DNA from: Chrysemys picta bellii
Lineage: Eukaryota; Chordata; Testudines; Emydidae
Length of the DNA stretch: 64,000 nt
Reading direction: 5' to 3'
Assembly (NCBI RefSeq): GCF_011386835.1
Contig: NC_088797.1
Coordinates: 93,816,264-93,880,263, forward strand
The first letter of the stretch is position 1. Each line of letters opens with the position of its first letter. Shown here one piece after another: positions 35,674 to 47,031 of this stretch. Under the pieces are notes generated by a model. It did not search any database, was not told the DNA's origin, and was given only the letters and a program-made list of their open reading frames with translations. A program made the translations under genes and the position numbers.

Positions 35674-36073
35674 TTCCATGCCCATTTCTTCACCTGTAAT
35701 CCTGCAATTTGGACATGCAGAGACCCTTCAGCCACTGCTTGCTCTAATGGGTTTCTTCAAGGATGAGGAGCCCCTTGCTGCTAACAATTACAAAAAACAA
35801 ATGCATCGGAAGTTTCGTAGTGGTCGCATTGTGCCTTATGCCTCAAACCTGATATTTGTGCTTTATCACTGTGACCAAGCTAAGACCCCTGAGGAGGAGT
35901 ACCAAGTACAGATACTGTTGAATGAAAAGCTGCTGCCATTTCCTCACTCGGAGGAAACTGTCTCTCTGTACACAGATCTGAAGAACCATTATAAGGACAT
36001 CCTTCAAAACTGCCACTTCAGTGAAGAATGTGAATTATCAAAAACTAATAATACTTCCACTGATGAACTTTGA
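35674..36073 (+). CDS. MINPP1: MINPP1 terminal coding exon
   Basis: The exon completes a serine codon from the previous exon and reads [20 protein letters not shown] through [20 protein letters not shown] to a TGA at 36071-36073. HAE in the FGHAET segment is the C-terminal catalytic tripeptide of MINPP1, replacing the HD pair of most histidine acid phosphatases. The protein ends NTSTDEL; TDEL is a variant of the SDEL/KDEL signal that retains the enzyme in the endoplasmic reticulum lumen. All 132 residues read without interruption. With the two upstream exons, about 210 residues of the C-terminal part of the protein are covered. Confidence 0.97.
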
Positions 36074-37132
36074 GGGAGAAGAATAGAACAAATATCATGG
36101 AAATTGATTTCTGGTATGCAGTTTGGTATGTGTGGTGAACAAGTGTTTCTCATCAGTGTTGGTTTTTTATTTCCTGCTCATATATTCACATTCTCATCTT
36201 ACATCTCCAAACTAATAATAAATGCTTATTCCGATGTCTTAATTCAGGAATTTCTTAAAAGTCTAAGTATATATTGTCTCTATTGCATGAGCACAATTTT
36301 GAAAATAATTTCTTTAATTAACCTGACTATTGGGATAAGCATTTGTTACAAATATGAAGATGCAAGGTAAAGTATATTTATACATTTATATGCATTAATA
36401 TATAATTATTTATATTATTCCTGGTTTTTGAGCTTGCACAGTAGATAAGTTTAGAGGACCAGGACACTTTAGCTTACCAGAATGGCACTTGGTGGGACTG
36501 ATGGCATTTCCCTCTCATCTGTCTCCCTCGCTCTATCCTTCCTTCTGTTTCTTAGTGTTTCTCTGATGTCACAGGCATAAAATGACCCTCTTCTATTTGC
36601 TTATTTTTACAGCTAGATGTTGGCTGCCCTTTCAAGGTTCAATAAGGAAAGGGTGCAAAGTGCTTTCTCCCCAACCACTGTCTGGGCAGGAGTCAGCCAT
36701 GATTCTAATTCCTGCACTCTTCTGAGCATAGCAACTTCCTTGGATAGTGCCCCCATGGGTATTTTCCAACCAAAAAGACGCAGGGGGTTGAATTTCCATG
36801 GCATAAAGCCTTCTTCAGCCTACCTGCCAGAGCTAATTGGTCACTGAGGGAAGCATGTCCTGATTTTTCTGAATCCGTGCAGTGGCCATTGCTCTGGAAG
36901 ATGTACCAATCCTCTGCCAGCCTTATAGGTCTCCTTCAATTTCATACTGTTTTTGTTTAACAGTTCAGGTTAAGGCATACAAATATTGCATGTTTGGCCC
37001 CATTCAGACTGGATTTCCTCATCCTCTGACAAGTGGTGGTGATATTATAGTATAATAACTATCAGGCAGAGATTTTTACTATTATTCTGGAGCCAAGTGC
37101 TATCAATGCTACCCAAAAGCTTGGGCTTTTTT
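36074..37132 (+). other. MINPP1: MINPP1 3' untranslated region (extent uncertain)
   Basis: Non-coding sequence follows the stop codon. AATAAA hexamers occur at 36217-36222 and later at 37608-37613. Either could end the transcript, and with no transcript data I cannot choose between them. The ORF-like stretch at 36104-36370 has no recognisable domain. Confidence 0.55.
36217..36222 (+). promoter_or_regulatory. Candidate polyadenylation signal
   Basis: AATAAA lies 144 bases after the MINPP1 stop codon. It is the first canonical hexamer downstream; its use is inferred. Confidence 0.4.
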
Positions 37133-37439
37133 GGGTATGTCTACTTTGCAGCTGGGAGTGTCCTTCCCTACTCGGGTCGACAGACGTAGGCTAGTTACAC
37201 TTGAGCTAGTGTGCTAAACAGTGGTGTAGCCAAGAGTAGCTTGGGTGGCAGCTCGGGCTAACCACCTGAGTACTAACCCACTGGACATCCTGGATTCATA
37301 CACGTTTGGCTAGCCCAAGCTACCACCTCTGCTGCCTTCAGCTACACTGATGGTTTTTTCCGTGCAGCTCGAGCAGAGCTGACATGGTCTGTCTACCTGA
37401 GCTGGGAAGCACACTCCCAAGTGGAGTGGAGATGTACCC
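37133..37439. mobile_element. MITE with GGGTAYRTCT ends
   Basis: The left end GGGTATGTCTACTTTGCAGC and the reverse complement of the right end GGGTACATCTCCACTCCACT pair imperfectly and converge on GGGAGTGT. The ends resemble those of the elements at 20609 and 25748. The interior is rich in paired GCTTGGG/CCCAAGC segments. I see no clear target duplication. Confidence 0.7.
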
Positions 37440-40244
37440 CCTGCCTATGTGCCAGCCAATCCTTGAAACAGGACTTTTATTCTAAAAGAATGGACTACTT
37501 GTTCCCTGAGTGCAGTATTGCTAACTTTTAAAGGAGATTGTACCTGTATTGAAGTAGGATTATTTGCCTCTGAAAAATGTAAGATACTGTAAAGAAAATT
37601 TTAATGTAATAAATGCAGATAATTACGAAGAGTAAATGTCTGAAATAGAATACAGATAATGAAAACAGTCAAATAGAAACCATTATCATGGTTGTCTCAT
37701 TAGGCAGATCATATTGAGAAATGTCAAGATCTATTAGAAACCAATGAAACTCAAGCAGTTGCAAAGTTATAAGTAAAATTCTAAGTGCCTAAATACCACT
37801 GTTTCACGTAGGTGCTCTTGAAGATTTTGCTCGTGTAGTCTGTTGTTCGCAAGTCATATTGGTTAATTGAATGAGTAGGATCAAATCAGATAAAATTTGA
37901 ACTCAAAATAACGTTGAAATTATTTGATTTTAATACTTTTTAATGGAACCATACCTATATTTTTATCGTTTCAATCTGTTTTACAAGGCTTAGCATTATG
38001 CTGGGCAGTACAATAGTGTATTATAAATATGACAGTCTCAATGAAGGGATAATGATTTATCACTAAATGGAATTGCTAAAACGGTAGGTATTTCTAAACA
38101 TTTGGAAAAGTCTTCAATACATTCTTAGTGAAATATTAGTACCTTAGTAAAGCTAAATCACGGCAGTTATCTTTGAAGTGAATCAAGTACTGATAGGATG
38201 GATAAGGAACGGCATTCATACTGAAGCAAATGTGGCAAAGAAATGAACTCTGTCAGTATTTGTATGAACTTTTCTGTTTTATGTCCATCTTCGTCTCAGC
38301 TTTTTCTCTTGCTTGGTCCTATATTGAAGCTATAGTAGTATATGACGTCAGTTTATTGTCATCCTTTTCATAATACTCGTTATTATGGGCTTTACTGCAG
38401 GAGCAAGTGGGGAGAAAAGCTATGAAGAATTAAACTTTTTCTAAACACACCTAGTTTAAATACAAAGTAAGCATAAGGAATCGTGAAAAGCCACCCTGAA
38501 ACAAATAATCTTCTATTTCCAGGAATGAGTCACCTTGTTTTAATGAGAATATGTTCTGGTTTTGAACCTTATGGGGTGAAATGTTGGCCCCACTGAAGTC
38601 AGTGGAAGTTTTTTCCACTTCTAGGAGCCAGGATTTCACCCATGAAGTTTATTGAAAGGGCTAAGATGACAAAACTGGAGTCTGTACACAAACCCATTAG
38701 ATATAAGCCTCCTATAACTAAAGCAGCTACCTTTCTCATTCACTTAAATTTGCTCCAAGATGGAGGTACTATTGAGTAGTCCCATCCACTGTAGTGCATG
38801 GAGGTTTTTTGGGGTTTTTTGGCATGCGTAAGGGGAAGCAGAGATGGGTTCTCTTTTTCAGCTGAGGACAATTCAGTAGTGTCTGCCAGTGAGTCAGTGT
38901 GCTGGGCGGAAAATCAGTTTGAATAATTGAAATTGTGCAAGTTTGGTTCTGCTGTATTACGTGTAAGGTGTTTTGGAAAACTGTAGTTTGAGTTACTCGT
39001 TTGCAATAATCAAATGTATATTTTTGGAGCTGATTATTTCAGATAGTGGATTTAATTTAGCAAATTCTAGTAAAAGGTTACAGATGCAAATGCATATTTT
39101 GAAAATGTACTACACGAACATTGTAACTGCTCCTTAAGATTTTAACTTGGATTGGGTTATTTTGGTGTAACCTAGTAAATTGAAAATAAACTTGCTGTAT
39201 ATTAAATGAAAAAGGAAACTAAGAAAGATGGTAAGTGTGCTCCATTACACAGTTGGGCACTAGTCCTGCTCTCAGCAATGCACAGGTAGACTGCTTTGCC
39301 TTGTTGCAATTACATGATTGGAACCTTAATCCCGCAGTATTCACTATGACTTGAGTAATCTTTTTCCTTTGGCAAGCTTTCTAAGTTACGCATTTGAGAC
39401 CTTACTTGTGCTGATGCAAGGTACTCCTTGTTTCTGGAGAGGTATGAGCAAAACTAATTTGTTACTTTGCCAAGATTTTACTATTAAAAAAAAAAAATAA
39501 CACTGTAGGTATGTTTTACTTATCAGATGAAGCCTCGGTTTGCAATCATTCTGCAATCAAAAACACTCTGATTACAACATTGGATCTGTTATATTTAATG
39601 CTACTATTGAATACTTGAAACAGTCTTTACTAAGAATAGTTTGAAGCTAGAGCAATCTTTCTGGCATCTTTTAGCTGACCACCTCTTAATTTTTCATGAT
39701 AAACAGTGAATCTCAACGCTGTAATTCTGGCTAGCATAAAGTTGTCCAATATTTTTTGCTGTACGTGGTATGTATTTGCCGTGGTACTGTAAGTGCTTAG
39801 ATGAAAATAATTGGCTTTTTGGCCAAATCTTTTAGTACTATGAAATATGAAAAGTGTCACCGTATTTGGTAAATAGAGGTCTATCTCAGTAGCTCTGTCA
39901 GCAACAATAACTACACGAGGGCAACTACTGCAATCTCCCGCAAATACAGTTAGTAACTACTTCATTTGAAATTTTATATTTGCATAATCATCTTGATTTC
40001 TTTCTCTGGTTAATGTAAGCCTTGAAGTGGGGGTTGATGTAGATTACCTACATATTAACCAATAACTTTATTTTTCAATTTGTATTTTGAAGTGCATTGT
40101 ATTTACTGATCTTTATGGGGGTCTTATTTGAAAGGATAATAGTATTCCAATTTAAACTTCTAACAGACTATATTAATATTTCTGATACACAACTTAAAGG
40201 AGTGAAATGCAATTTAAAGAATTAGAATAACTAACTATCATGAC
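37440..40244 (+). other. Downstream intergenic sequence
   Basis: AT-rich DNA after MINPP1. It contains the AATAAA at 37608 and a 68-base palindrome at 38574-38641. I see no other element or exon. Confidence 0.5.
38574..38641. repeat. Short palindromic repeat, 68 bp
   Basis: GGGTGAAATGTTGGCCCC and, at the other end, AGCCAGGATTTCACCC are near inverted copies, with a second pair (AGTGGAAG...CTTCTAGG region) inside. ATG occurs on both flanks. I recall the sequence as highly repeated in reptile and bird genomes. Confidence 0.65.
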
Positions 40245-41253
40245 TAGGGCCTTTCCAAATTCACAGTCCATTCTGGTCAATTTCACAGCCATAGGATTTG
40301 AAAATTAATCATTTCCATGTTTTCAGAGGTTTACATCTGAAATTTCATGGTGTTGTAACTGAGGTTGTGGAGGGGTCACAAAGCTGTTGTGGGGGGTCAT
40401 GGGATTGCCACCCTCACTTCTGGGCTCTTAAGGCAACACCCCCGGAGCTTCCTGCAGCTGCAGGAGGTTCCTAGAGGTGGAGATGGGTCTGATCTCCCCC
40501 GTGCTGCTGGGAGTGCCCCTAGCAGCTCCTAGCTGCTAGTTCTGGCCAGGTTGGGGAGGGACAGGACTTGCTCTTCCCCAGCACAGCCACTCTCTGGGCA
40601 GATCAAACCTGCTTCCAGGTATCTCCCGCGGCTGCAGGAAGCTCCAGGACTGGGCAGCAGCCCTGGAGCCTCCTGGAGCCACAGGAGGATGCTGGAGGTT
40701 GAGGTGGATACCTCCCCTGTGCTGCAGGGTGCTCCCAGCAGCACAGGGTAGGTACCTGGAATTGGGTCTGTTCTCTTCTCTCCTCTTTCCCCCCCCCCCC
40801 CCCCGCGTGAGTGCAGCCCTGCAGGGGAAGAGCAAGTCCTGTCCCTCCCCAACCTGGCCAGAACTAGCAGCTAGGAGCCCCCGGCTGGAGTGCTCTCAGC
40901 AGCACAGGGGAGATCAGCCCCACCTCCATCAACTTCCTACGGCTGCCCAGTCCTGGAGCTTCCTGCAGCTGGGGTAGGTACCCAGAGGTGGGTCTGACTC
41001 CCCTCTTCCCCCCCCCCTTCTCTCCCCCCCCCCCACACACACACTTTCCCCAAGTGGCTGTGTAGGGGAAGAGCAAGTCCTGTTCCTCCCCAGCCTGGCC
41101 AAGACTAGCAGCTGGAGCCGGAGGCCTGGTAGGAGCCCCAGGCTTGGGAACTCCCAGCTATTCCCTTCCCCTCCAATAGCTAGATTTCAGAGGAGAGGAC
41201 TGATTGCACGGTCCGTGACATGTTATTCACAGTGTGAATTTGGTAGGGCCCTA
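40245..41253. mobile_element. hAT-type element, 1,009 bp, TAGGGCC ends
   Basis: The left end TAGGGCCTTTCCAAATTCAC and the right end GTGAATTTGGTAGGGCCCTA are inverted repeats. The exact 8-bp direct repeat ATCATGAC flanks the element at 40237-40244 and 41254-41261. The GC-rich interior (40430-41200) contains internally repeated blocks: CAGCAGCACAGGG and GGGAAGAGCAAGTCCTGTCC-like motifs recur in both halves. It encodes no transposase, and the opposing open frames inside it are composition effects. Confidence 0.92.
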
Positions 41254-41364
41254 ATCATGACAGAAGTCAGTCTCTTAAAATAATTGCAATAATGTCTTAA
41301 GGAAAAATGAGTCGTTTTCTTGCTCTTGTCTTTTGTATCCCCTGAAATTTGATGCTTAAACATC

Positions 41365-41450
41365 TGTTTTTGTATAGCTCCTAACACAGTGGAGTCCTGC
41401 TCCATGATTAAGGCTCCTAGGCACTATGGAAATATAAATAATATTGTGAG
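41365..41450 (+). repeat. Short interspersed-repeat fragment
   Basis: TTTGTATAGCTCCTAACACA, then GTGGAGTCCTGCTCCATGAT and GGCTCCTAGGCACTA, follow a motif order I recall from a very common amniote repeat. The class is uncertain. Confidence 0.4.
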
Positions 41451-42239
41451 AAATATTTTTCTTCAGTAGACTTAAACCCTGAACATGTGTATCGTCTCAC
41501 TGTAAATAAACATGCTATTTCTATTCCATTCAAGTTTATTTTCCTCGTGTTTTCATCAGTGTAGCAGCTCTTGTGCATCAACTCAACGATGATTACATAG
41601 CAACATTCAATAAGTTCATATTTTTATTTTCTGTTTAAGGAGTGCTATTTTTCATATGATGATTTTTAATCTGTATTAAACCACAATTGCTGAGAATTTT
41701 ACTTCAGTTTGCTTTACATTTCCTGTGTGATGAACAGCTCTTCAAGGAGCATTATTGATTTTTGCAGCTACGGAAGGAAAAATCTAGCTCCCAAAGCTGG
41801 GGGGATTTCACAAACCTCCATCTCCCTCTGCATATAGCACTGTAACGTATAAATTCCCAGATGGAAAATGCTGATTGTGTACAGCTTAAACTACATCCTA
41901 AAGCTTTTTCAGTCCAATCCAGTACTTACCGAGCTGAGAAATACTTTTACTTAAATTACCAAATGACCATCAAGGGGGGAAAATGGGTGACTAAGACCAT
42001 TATTGTCAACTTTGCCAGCTGTAAGGGGGAAGGGCCTCAGGAAGAGGCAGTGCAGAGGTGGAGCCTCAGGGGAAGGAGCGGGGCCTTGGGGGAAAGGACA
42101 GCGCGAGGGCAAGGCCTTGGGGGGAATAGACAATATTACGGTGGAGGCATAGGGAGAAGGTGTGGTGCGAGAGCTTGGGAAGAAGGGGCAGCAAGGGGGC
42201 AGAGCCACAGTTCAGTGGCTCCCCACACTTTTAGGGAGC
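41451..42239 (+). other. Intergenic sequence, partly purine-rich repeat
   Basis: The first 550 bases show nothing. At 42010-42200 the sequence is rich in AAGGGGCGGGGCC-like blocks, probably a repeat fragment next to the DIRS element. Confidence 0.4.
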
Positions 42240-42289
42240 TTCTGCCACTCCTGCTTTTGGTACTGTCTAGAGGGACTGCCTGCCTTGAC

Positions 42290-43560
42290 ACAGGTCTTCC
42301 CACTTCGGCACTGTTCCCCAGACCGACAGGTACTGTCCCTCCATGGTCTCCGGAGGAAGGCTCGTCAGCCAGTTCCGCCCTGGGCAGCCCTGCCGGTTGA
42401 TGGACCCAGACACAGAGGTACTACCGAGTACTTGGTACAGTGGGCACTGGCCTATGCAGATGCAATGGCCATTTTGGAACCCCTGAGGGTTTCCCCATAT
42501 TTAAGGGCCCTCTTCCAGATACTCATACTCCATAGCCTCAGAAAGAAGAATGCTCCCATCCCTACAACCAGCACCTGACCTCGACTCCAGTACCAAGCCC
42601 GGTACCGAGCCTCAGGACCTAGATCTACAGGACCCAGTTGGTGTAGAAGGCGAGGAAGAGGACCCCCTGTTGGTGTTGGTCTCTTCCTCCTCCTCCTCCT
42701 CCTCAGATGAGGCAGTGTTTGGGACACATGTATCCCTTCCCCGACCCCACCCCCAATGACTTCTAAGCTCACCAGGAGCTGTTAAAAAGTGTGGCATCGA
42801 TCCTTGGGCTGTAGGTGGAGGTAATCAAAGAACCCTTCTGCTGCCTGTCCACTGCAGGCCCATCGAAAGTGGCCCTCCCCCTCAATTAGGCCCTTATGGG
42901 ACTGGTTAAGGCCTTGTGGCAAACCCCATCCTCCCAGGGCCAAAAAGAAGTAATTTCTCTCTGCCCAGGGCTATGAGTGCTTGTACTCCCATCCCCCTCT
43001 GGTCCCTGGTGGTCTTGGCAGCCAATGAGAGGGACAGCAAGGAGCAACTTTCAAAGCAAGGGACACAGTGACTAGACCTTTTTGGTAGAAAAGTTTATAC
43101 TATAGGGGATCTACAGCTCCGCATCTCCAACCAGCAGGTGTTGCTGGGGAGATAACGGTTTTAATGTCTGGGAGTCAATGATGAAGTTCAAGGACTCTTC
43201 GCCAGGAGCCCAGGAAGGAGTTCTCTGCTGTGGTGGAGGAAGGGAAGTCTCTGGCTAGGGCCTCCCTACAGGCCACTCTGGATGCGGCAGATTCGGTGGC
43301 TAGTTCCATGGCATCTGCCGTGATCATGCACAGATGCTCTTGGCTCCAGTCCTCCGGTCACCCAGTGGAGATCCAACAACCCATCCAGGACCTTCTGTTT
43401 GAAGGCACTTGCTCTTCTCTGAGCAAATGGATGTGAAGCTTCACAGCCGGAAGGATTCATATGCTGTAGTGCCTTTGAGGAAACACTTCAGGCCTCAACA
43501 ATCGGTCCACTTCTTGGCTTCGCCGCCACACCAGGACCTGTTTTAGAAGCAAAATGGGCA
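42290..43560 (+). pseudogene. DIRS gag-like (ORF1) remnant
   Basis: Broken frames read LVQWALAYADAMAILEPL near 42430, a serine run (SSSSSSSSDEAVFG) near 42690, and VEEGKSLARASLQATLDAAD followed by SVASSMASAVIMHRCSWLQS near 43230-43350. These are characteristic segments of DIRS ORF1 proteins as I recall them. Several in-frame stops occur between them. Confidence 0.7.
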
Positions 43561-43884
43561 TAAACACAGACATCTACCCACCCCCGCTTCAGCCTCTCTA
43601 CGGAGTCCTCACAGATACTCGGGAGGCTCCAAGCAGAACTTTTGATGTGGTGTCCAAGGACGCTATACCAGATTTTTGTAGTGGATACCGTCCCCTTTTT
43701 GTTTTCAATCCATCTCTCCCACTTCAGCCTGGCATGGTCCCTCATCACGTTAGACCACTGGGTACTGAGTATGGTGGAGGAAGGTTACACTCTTCAGTCT
43801 ATTTCAGTCCCTCCTTCCCACCTCCTTTCCTCGTCCCTCTTCAGGGACTCTTCTCATGAGCAGTTTTAGCCCAGAGTAGGGGCT

Positions 43885-45512
43885 GTGGAGGAGATGCTTG
43901 AGAGGGAAAGGGTTTTACTCCCATTATTTCCTAATCCCGAAGGCCAAAGGGCATCTCAGACCCAACCTAGACCTGCATTTCCTCAAAACTTATCTCAGGA
44001 TGCTGAAGTTCTGCCTGGTCTCCCTGGCCTCCATTATTCCCTCCCTGGATCCAGGGGACTGGTACACAGCCCTTGACTTAAGATGTCTATTTTCACATCT
44101 CCATATTTTGGGGTCACAAAAGATTTCTCAGGTTTTGTCATGAACCAGACACACTACCAGTTCACCATCCTCTTCTTTGGCCTGGCGGCAGCCCCTCAGG
44201 TATTCACAAAATGCCTGGCAGTAGTGGCAGCCTTCTTCAGAAGGCAAGGGGTGCCAGTCTACCCTTATCTTGACGACTGGCTGATCAAGGGCTGGTCCCG
44301 AGGCCTAGGTGAGAGCTGGCATCCACCTGATCCAAGCTAACTTCCAAGCACTGGGCCTGCTGATAAATTAGAAGTCCATGCTTATCCTCATTTAGAGGAT
44401 AGTTTTATTGGTGCGGTGCTCGATTCCACCTCGGCCAGAGTCTTCCTCCCAGAGGCTCACTATCCGACAATGTCATCCCTGATATCGCAGGTCAAGGTCT
44501 GCCCATCATGACAGTCCGTTTCTGCCTCAGACTATTAATATGGCTGTGTGCACATATATGGTAAGCAGGCAAGACTGTGCATCAGACCCCTTGAAGTGTG
44601 GGTGGCCTTAGCATACTTACCAAACCATCGTCATTTGGACTCAGTGCTTGCAGTTCCTGTCCAGGTCCTTACCTCTCTAGATTGGTGGCAGGACCCCTGG
44701 TTGGTTGGCTTAGGCATTCCCTTTATCAGTCCCCAACCCTAAGTATCCCCAAGCTCGGATGCATCTGAGCTAAGTCGGGGGGGGGGGGGGCCTCAGGTCG
44801 ACCACCTCAGAACTCTGAGTCCTTACAGGCAACACGGAAGCCATGTTTTATATCAACAGACAGGTGGGGGGCATGCTCTTTCTCCCGTGTCAAGAGGTCA
44901 TTCACTTGTGGGAATTCTGCATTAAGCACTTGATCCACCTCAAAGCTTCTCACCTTCTGGGCGCCTGGAACAATCTGGCAGATCACCTCAGCAGATCCCT
45001 TTGCCCCAATTATAGCTAGGACCATCTTCCAGCAGTGGGGGAGGAGGGACTCCTCTCATAGACCTATTTGCAACCAAGCAAAACAGGAAGTCTCAGCAGT
45101 TTTGCTCTCTAACCTGGGCGCAGCCCAGGCTCATTCACAGATGCCTTCCTGCTCCCTTGGACAAAGCACCTGCTCTGTGCATTTCCTCCCATTCCTCTTG
45201 TGCACAAAGTCTTACTCAAATTCAAGCAGGACAGAACAAAGGTTATTCTTATAGCCCCAGCATGACCACGCCAGCACTGGTTCGGCACGTTATTCGATCT
45301 GTCAGTTGCGACCCTGATGCTGCTCCCTCCCCTCCCAGACCTGATCTCAAAAGATCACAGCCGACTGCTCCCCCCAAACCACGAGGCCCTCCACCTGACC
45401 ACGTGGAAGCTCCATGGTTAAACCAAGCAGAGCTGGCCTGTTCGGAGCAAGTCCACAAGGTATTACTAGGTAGTAGGAAACCATCTACTAGAGCAACTTA
45501 CCTTGCCAAGTA
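43885..45512 (+). pseudogene. DIRS reverse transcriptase/RNase H remnant
   Basis: The palm region reads SGFVMNQTHYQFTILFFGLA, then APQVFTKCLAVVAAFFRRQG, then VYPYLDDWLIKG. The YLDD catalytic box is intact. Further on come HLLGAWNNLADHLSRS (RNase H end), LIDLFATK-like sequence with a stop, and SRKPSTRATYLAK before the transposon insertion. Frame changes near 44090 and 44340, and stops in the RNase H part, make it non-functional. Confidence 0.88.
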
Positions 45513-46395
45513 GAAGTGGTTTTTCTGCGTGGTCATCCCAACAAGGCCTCTGACCCACTAAGGGTATGTCTATTCTATGAAATTAGGTCAATTTTATAGA
45601 AGTCGATTTTATACAGTCTATTGTGTATGTCCACACTAAGTGCATTAAGTCACTACCACGGCTAGCATCGACTTACAGAGCAGTGCACTGTGGGTAGCTA
45701 TCCCAAAATTCCCGCGGTTTCCGCTGCCCATTAGAATTCTGGGTTAAGCTCCCAATGCCTGATGGGGCAAAAACTTTGTTGCGGGTGGTTTTGCGTACAT
45801 GTCGTCAGGTCCCCTTCCCCCCCGCCCTCCTTCCGTGAAAGCAACAGCAGACAATAGTTTTGCGCCTTTTTTCTGGGGTCCCACCTGCCGGTCCCGCTCA
45901 GCACGCTGCCTGCCTAGATGATCGGAACCCCAGGCAGGCAGCGGGCTGAGCAGGGCTGGTGGACGGAGGCCGAGACTGGCAGTGGGCTGAGCAGCTCAGC
46001 CTGCTGCCGGTCTGGGGCTCTGTCCGCTGGCTCCTGCCAGCCAGGGTCCCGCTCAGCTGGCAGGCCTCGGTGAGGTCAATCAGGGGTGCCTGGACAAACA
46101 TGGCTATCCTCCTCTTAGAGCACTGAATGGGAGTAACTCCAGGTCATTCTCTTCTTTAAGTTTAGTCTCATGGAGATTCAGTCCTGCCTGGAATATCATG
46201 CGAGCTGGAGGCTTCTGCCTCAGGCTGCTCTCCCAGCCGGCAGCACCACGCGGTCGCACCTACCCCAGCCTGCCCCTTGCTCCCATGGCTCATGAAGCCT
46301 GGACGGTAGTAAGGAGCAGTTCAACTTGTGGAATGACAAATCCAGAATGAAGGATTGCACTCAATGGGCCACGTTAAGATTATTTCAGAGTCTTA

Positions 46396-46682
46396 GGGTA
46401 CGTCTATACTTACCTGCTGGTTCGGCGGCAAGCAGTAGATCTTCTGGGATCGATTTTATCGCGTCTAGACAAGATGCGATAAATCGATCCCAGAAGTGCT
46501 CGCTATCGATGCCGGTAATCCTGCTCCGCGAGAGGAGTAGGTGGAGTCGACGGGGGAGCCTGCCTGCCGTGTGTGGACCCGCAGTAAGTACCTTTAAGTT
46601 CGAACTAAGATACTTCGACTTCAGCTACGTTATTGAAGTTGCGTATCTTAGTTCGAACTGGGGGCTTAGTGTGGACCAGCCC
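46396..46682. mobile_element. CpG-rich MITE inside the 2.2-kb transposon
   Basis: The left end GGGTACGTCTATACTTACC and the reverse complement of the right end GGGCTGGTCCACACT are inverted repeats. TTA precedes the element and TAA follows it. The interior matches one arm of the inverted dimer at 25748-26192 (GGGATCGATTTTATCGCGTC, GAGAGGAGTA, GGGGGAGCCTGCCTGCCG). This is the monomeric relative of that dimer. Confidence 0.88.
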
Positions 46683-46915
46683 TAAGATAGCATTCAGTCC
46701 CTATAAAAGGCTTCATGGAAAATTTTCCCCTTCCCCTAACAAAAATGTTAATTTATCAGAGCAGTTGAAAGGGTAAGTAACCTGGCACTATAACTTAGAG
46801 AGAGCTTCCATATTATTTATCTCGTAATTGATATAATTCCAAGTAAAATTTCACAGCACAGTCTGTTCTAAGACTAAAAATGCAGGAGTGGAGTCAGAAA
46901 AAGGAACACTGACCT

Positions 46916-47031
46916 GTTTCCAACCAGTTTCGAACTGGGGATGTTTTGCATGTTAGCTGATAGTGATAACCACTACGCTACAGGGCTTTCACATGTTAGG
47001 TGAACGTGATAACCACTACACTATGGGGCTT
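46916..47031 (-). other. Tandem tRNA-Val-like sequences (not a functional tRNA)
   Basis: Read on the minus strand, 46916-46985 has GTAGCGTAGTGGTTATCAC (D arm/A box), an anticodon loop region CTAACATG with AAC, and CCCCAGTTCGAAACTGG (B box/T arm). This is the layout of tRNA-Val(AAC). The 5' acceptor strand is not paired with the 3' end. A second partial copy, 46984-47031, has the D arm and anticodon arm only. Both lie within a DNA transposon and look like captured, decayed tRNA sequence. Confidence 0.7.

Noticed and set aside
46916..46985. Functional tRNA-Val gene
   Set aside because: The acceptor stem does not pair, the D and anticodon arms have mismatches, and it lies within a transposon beside a second partial copy.
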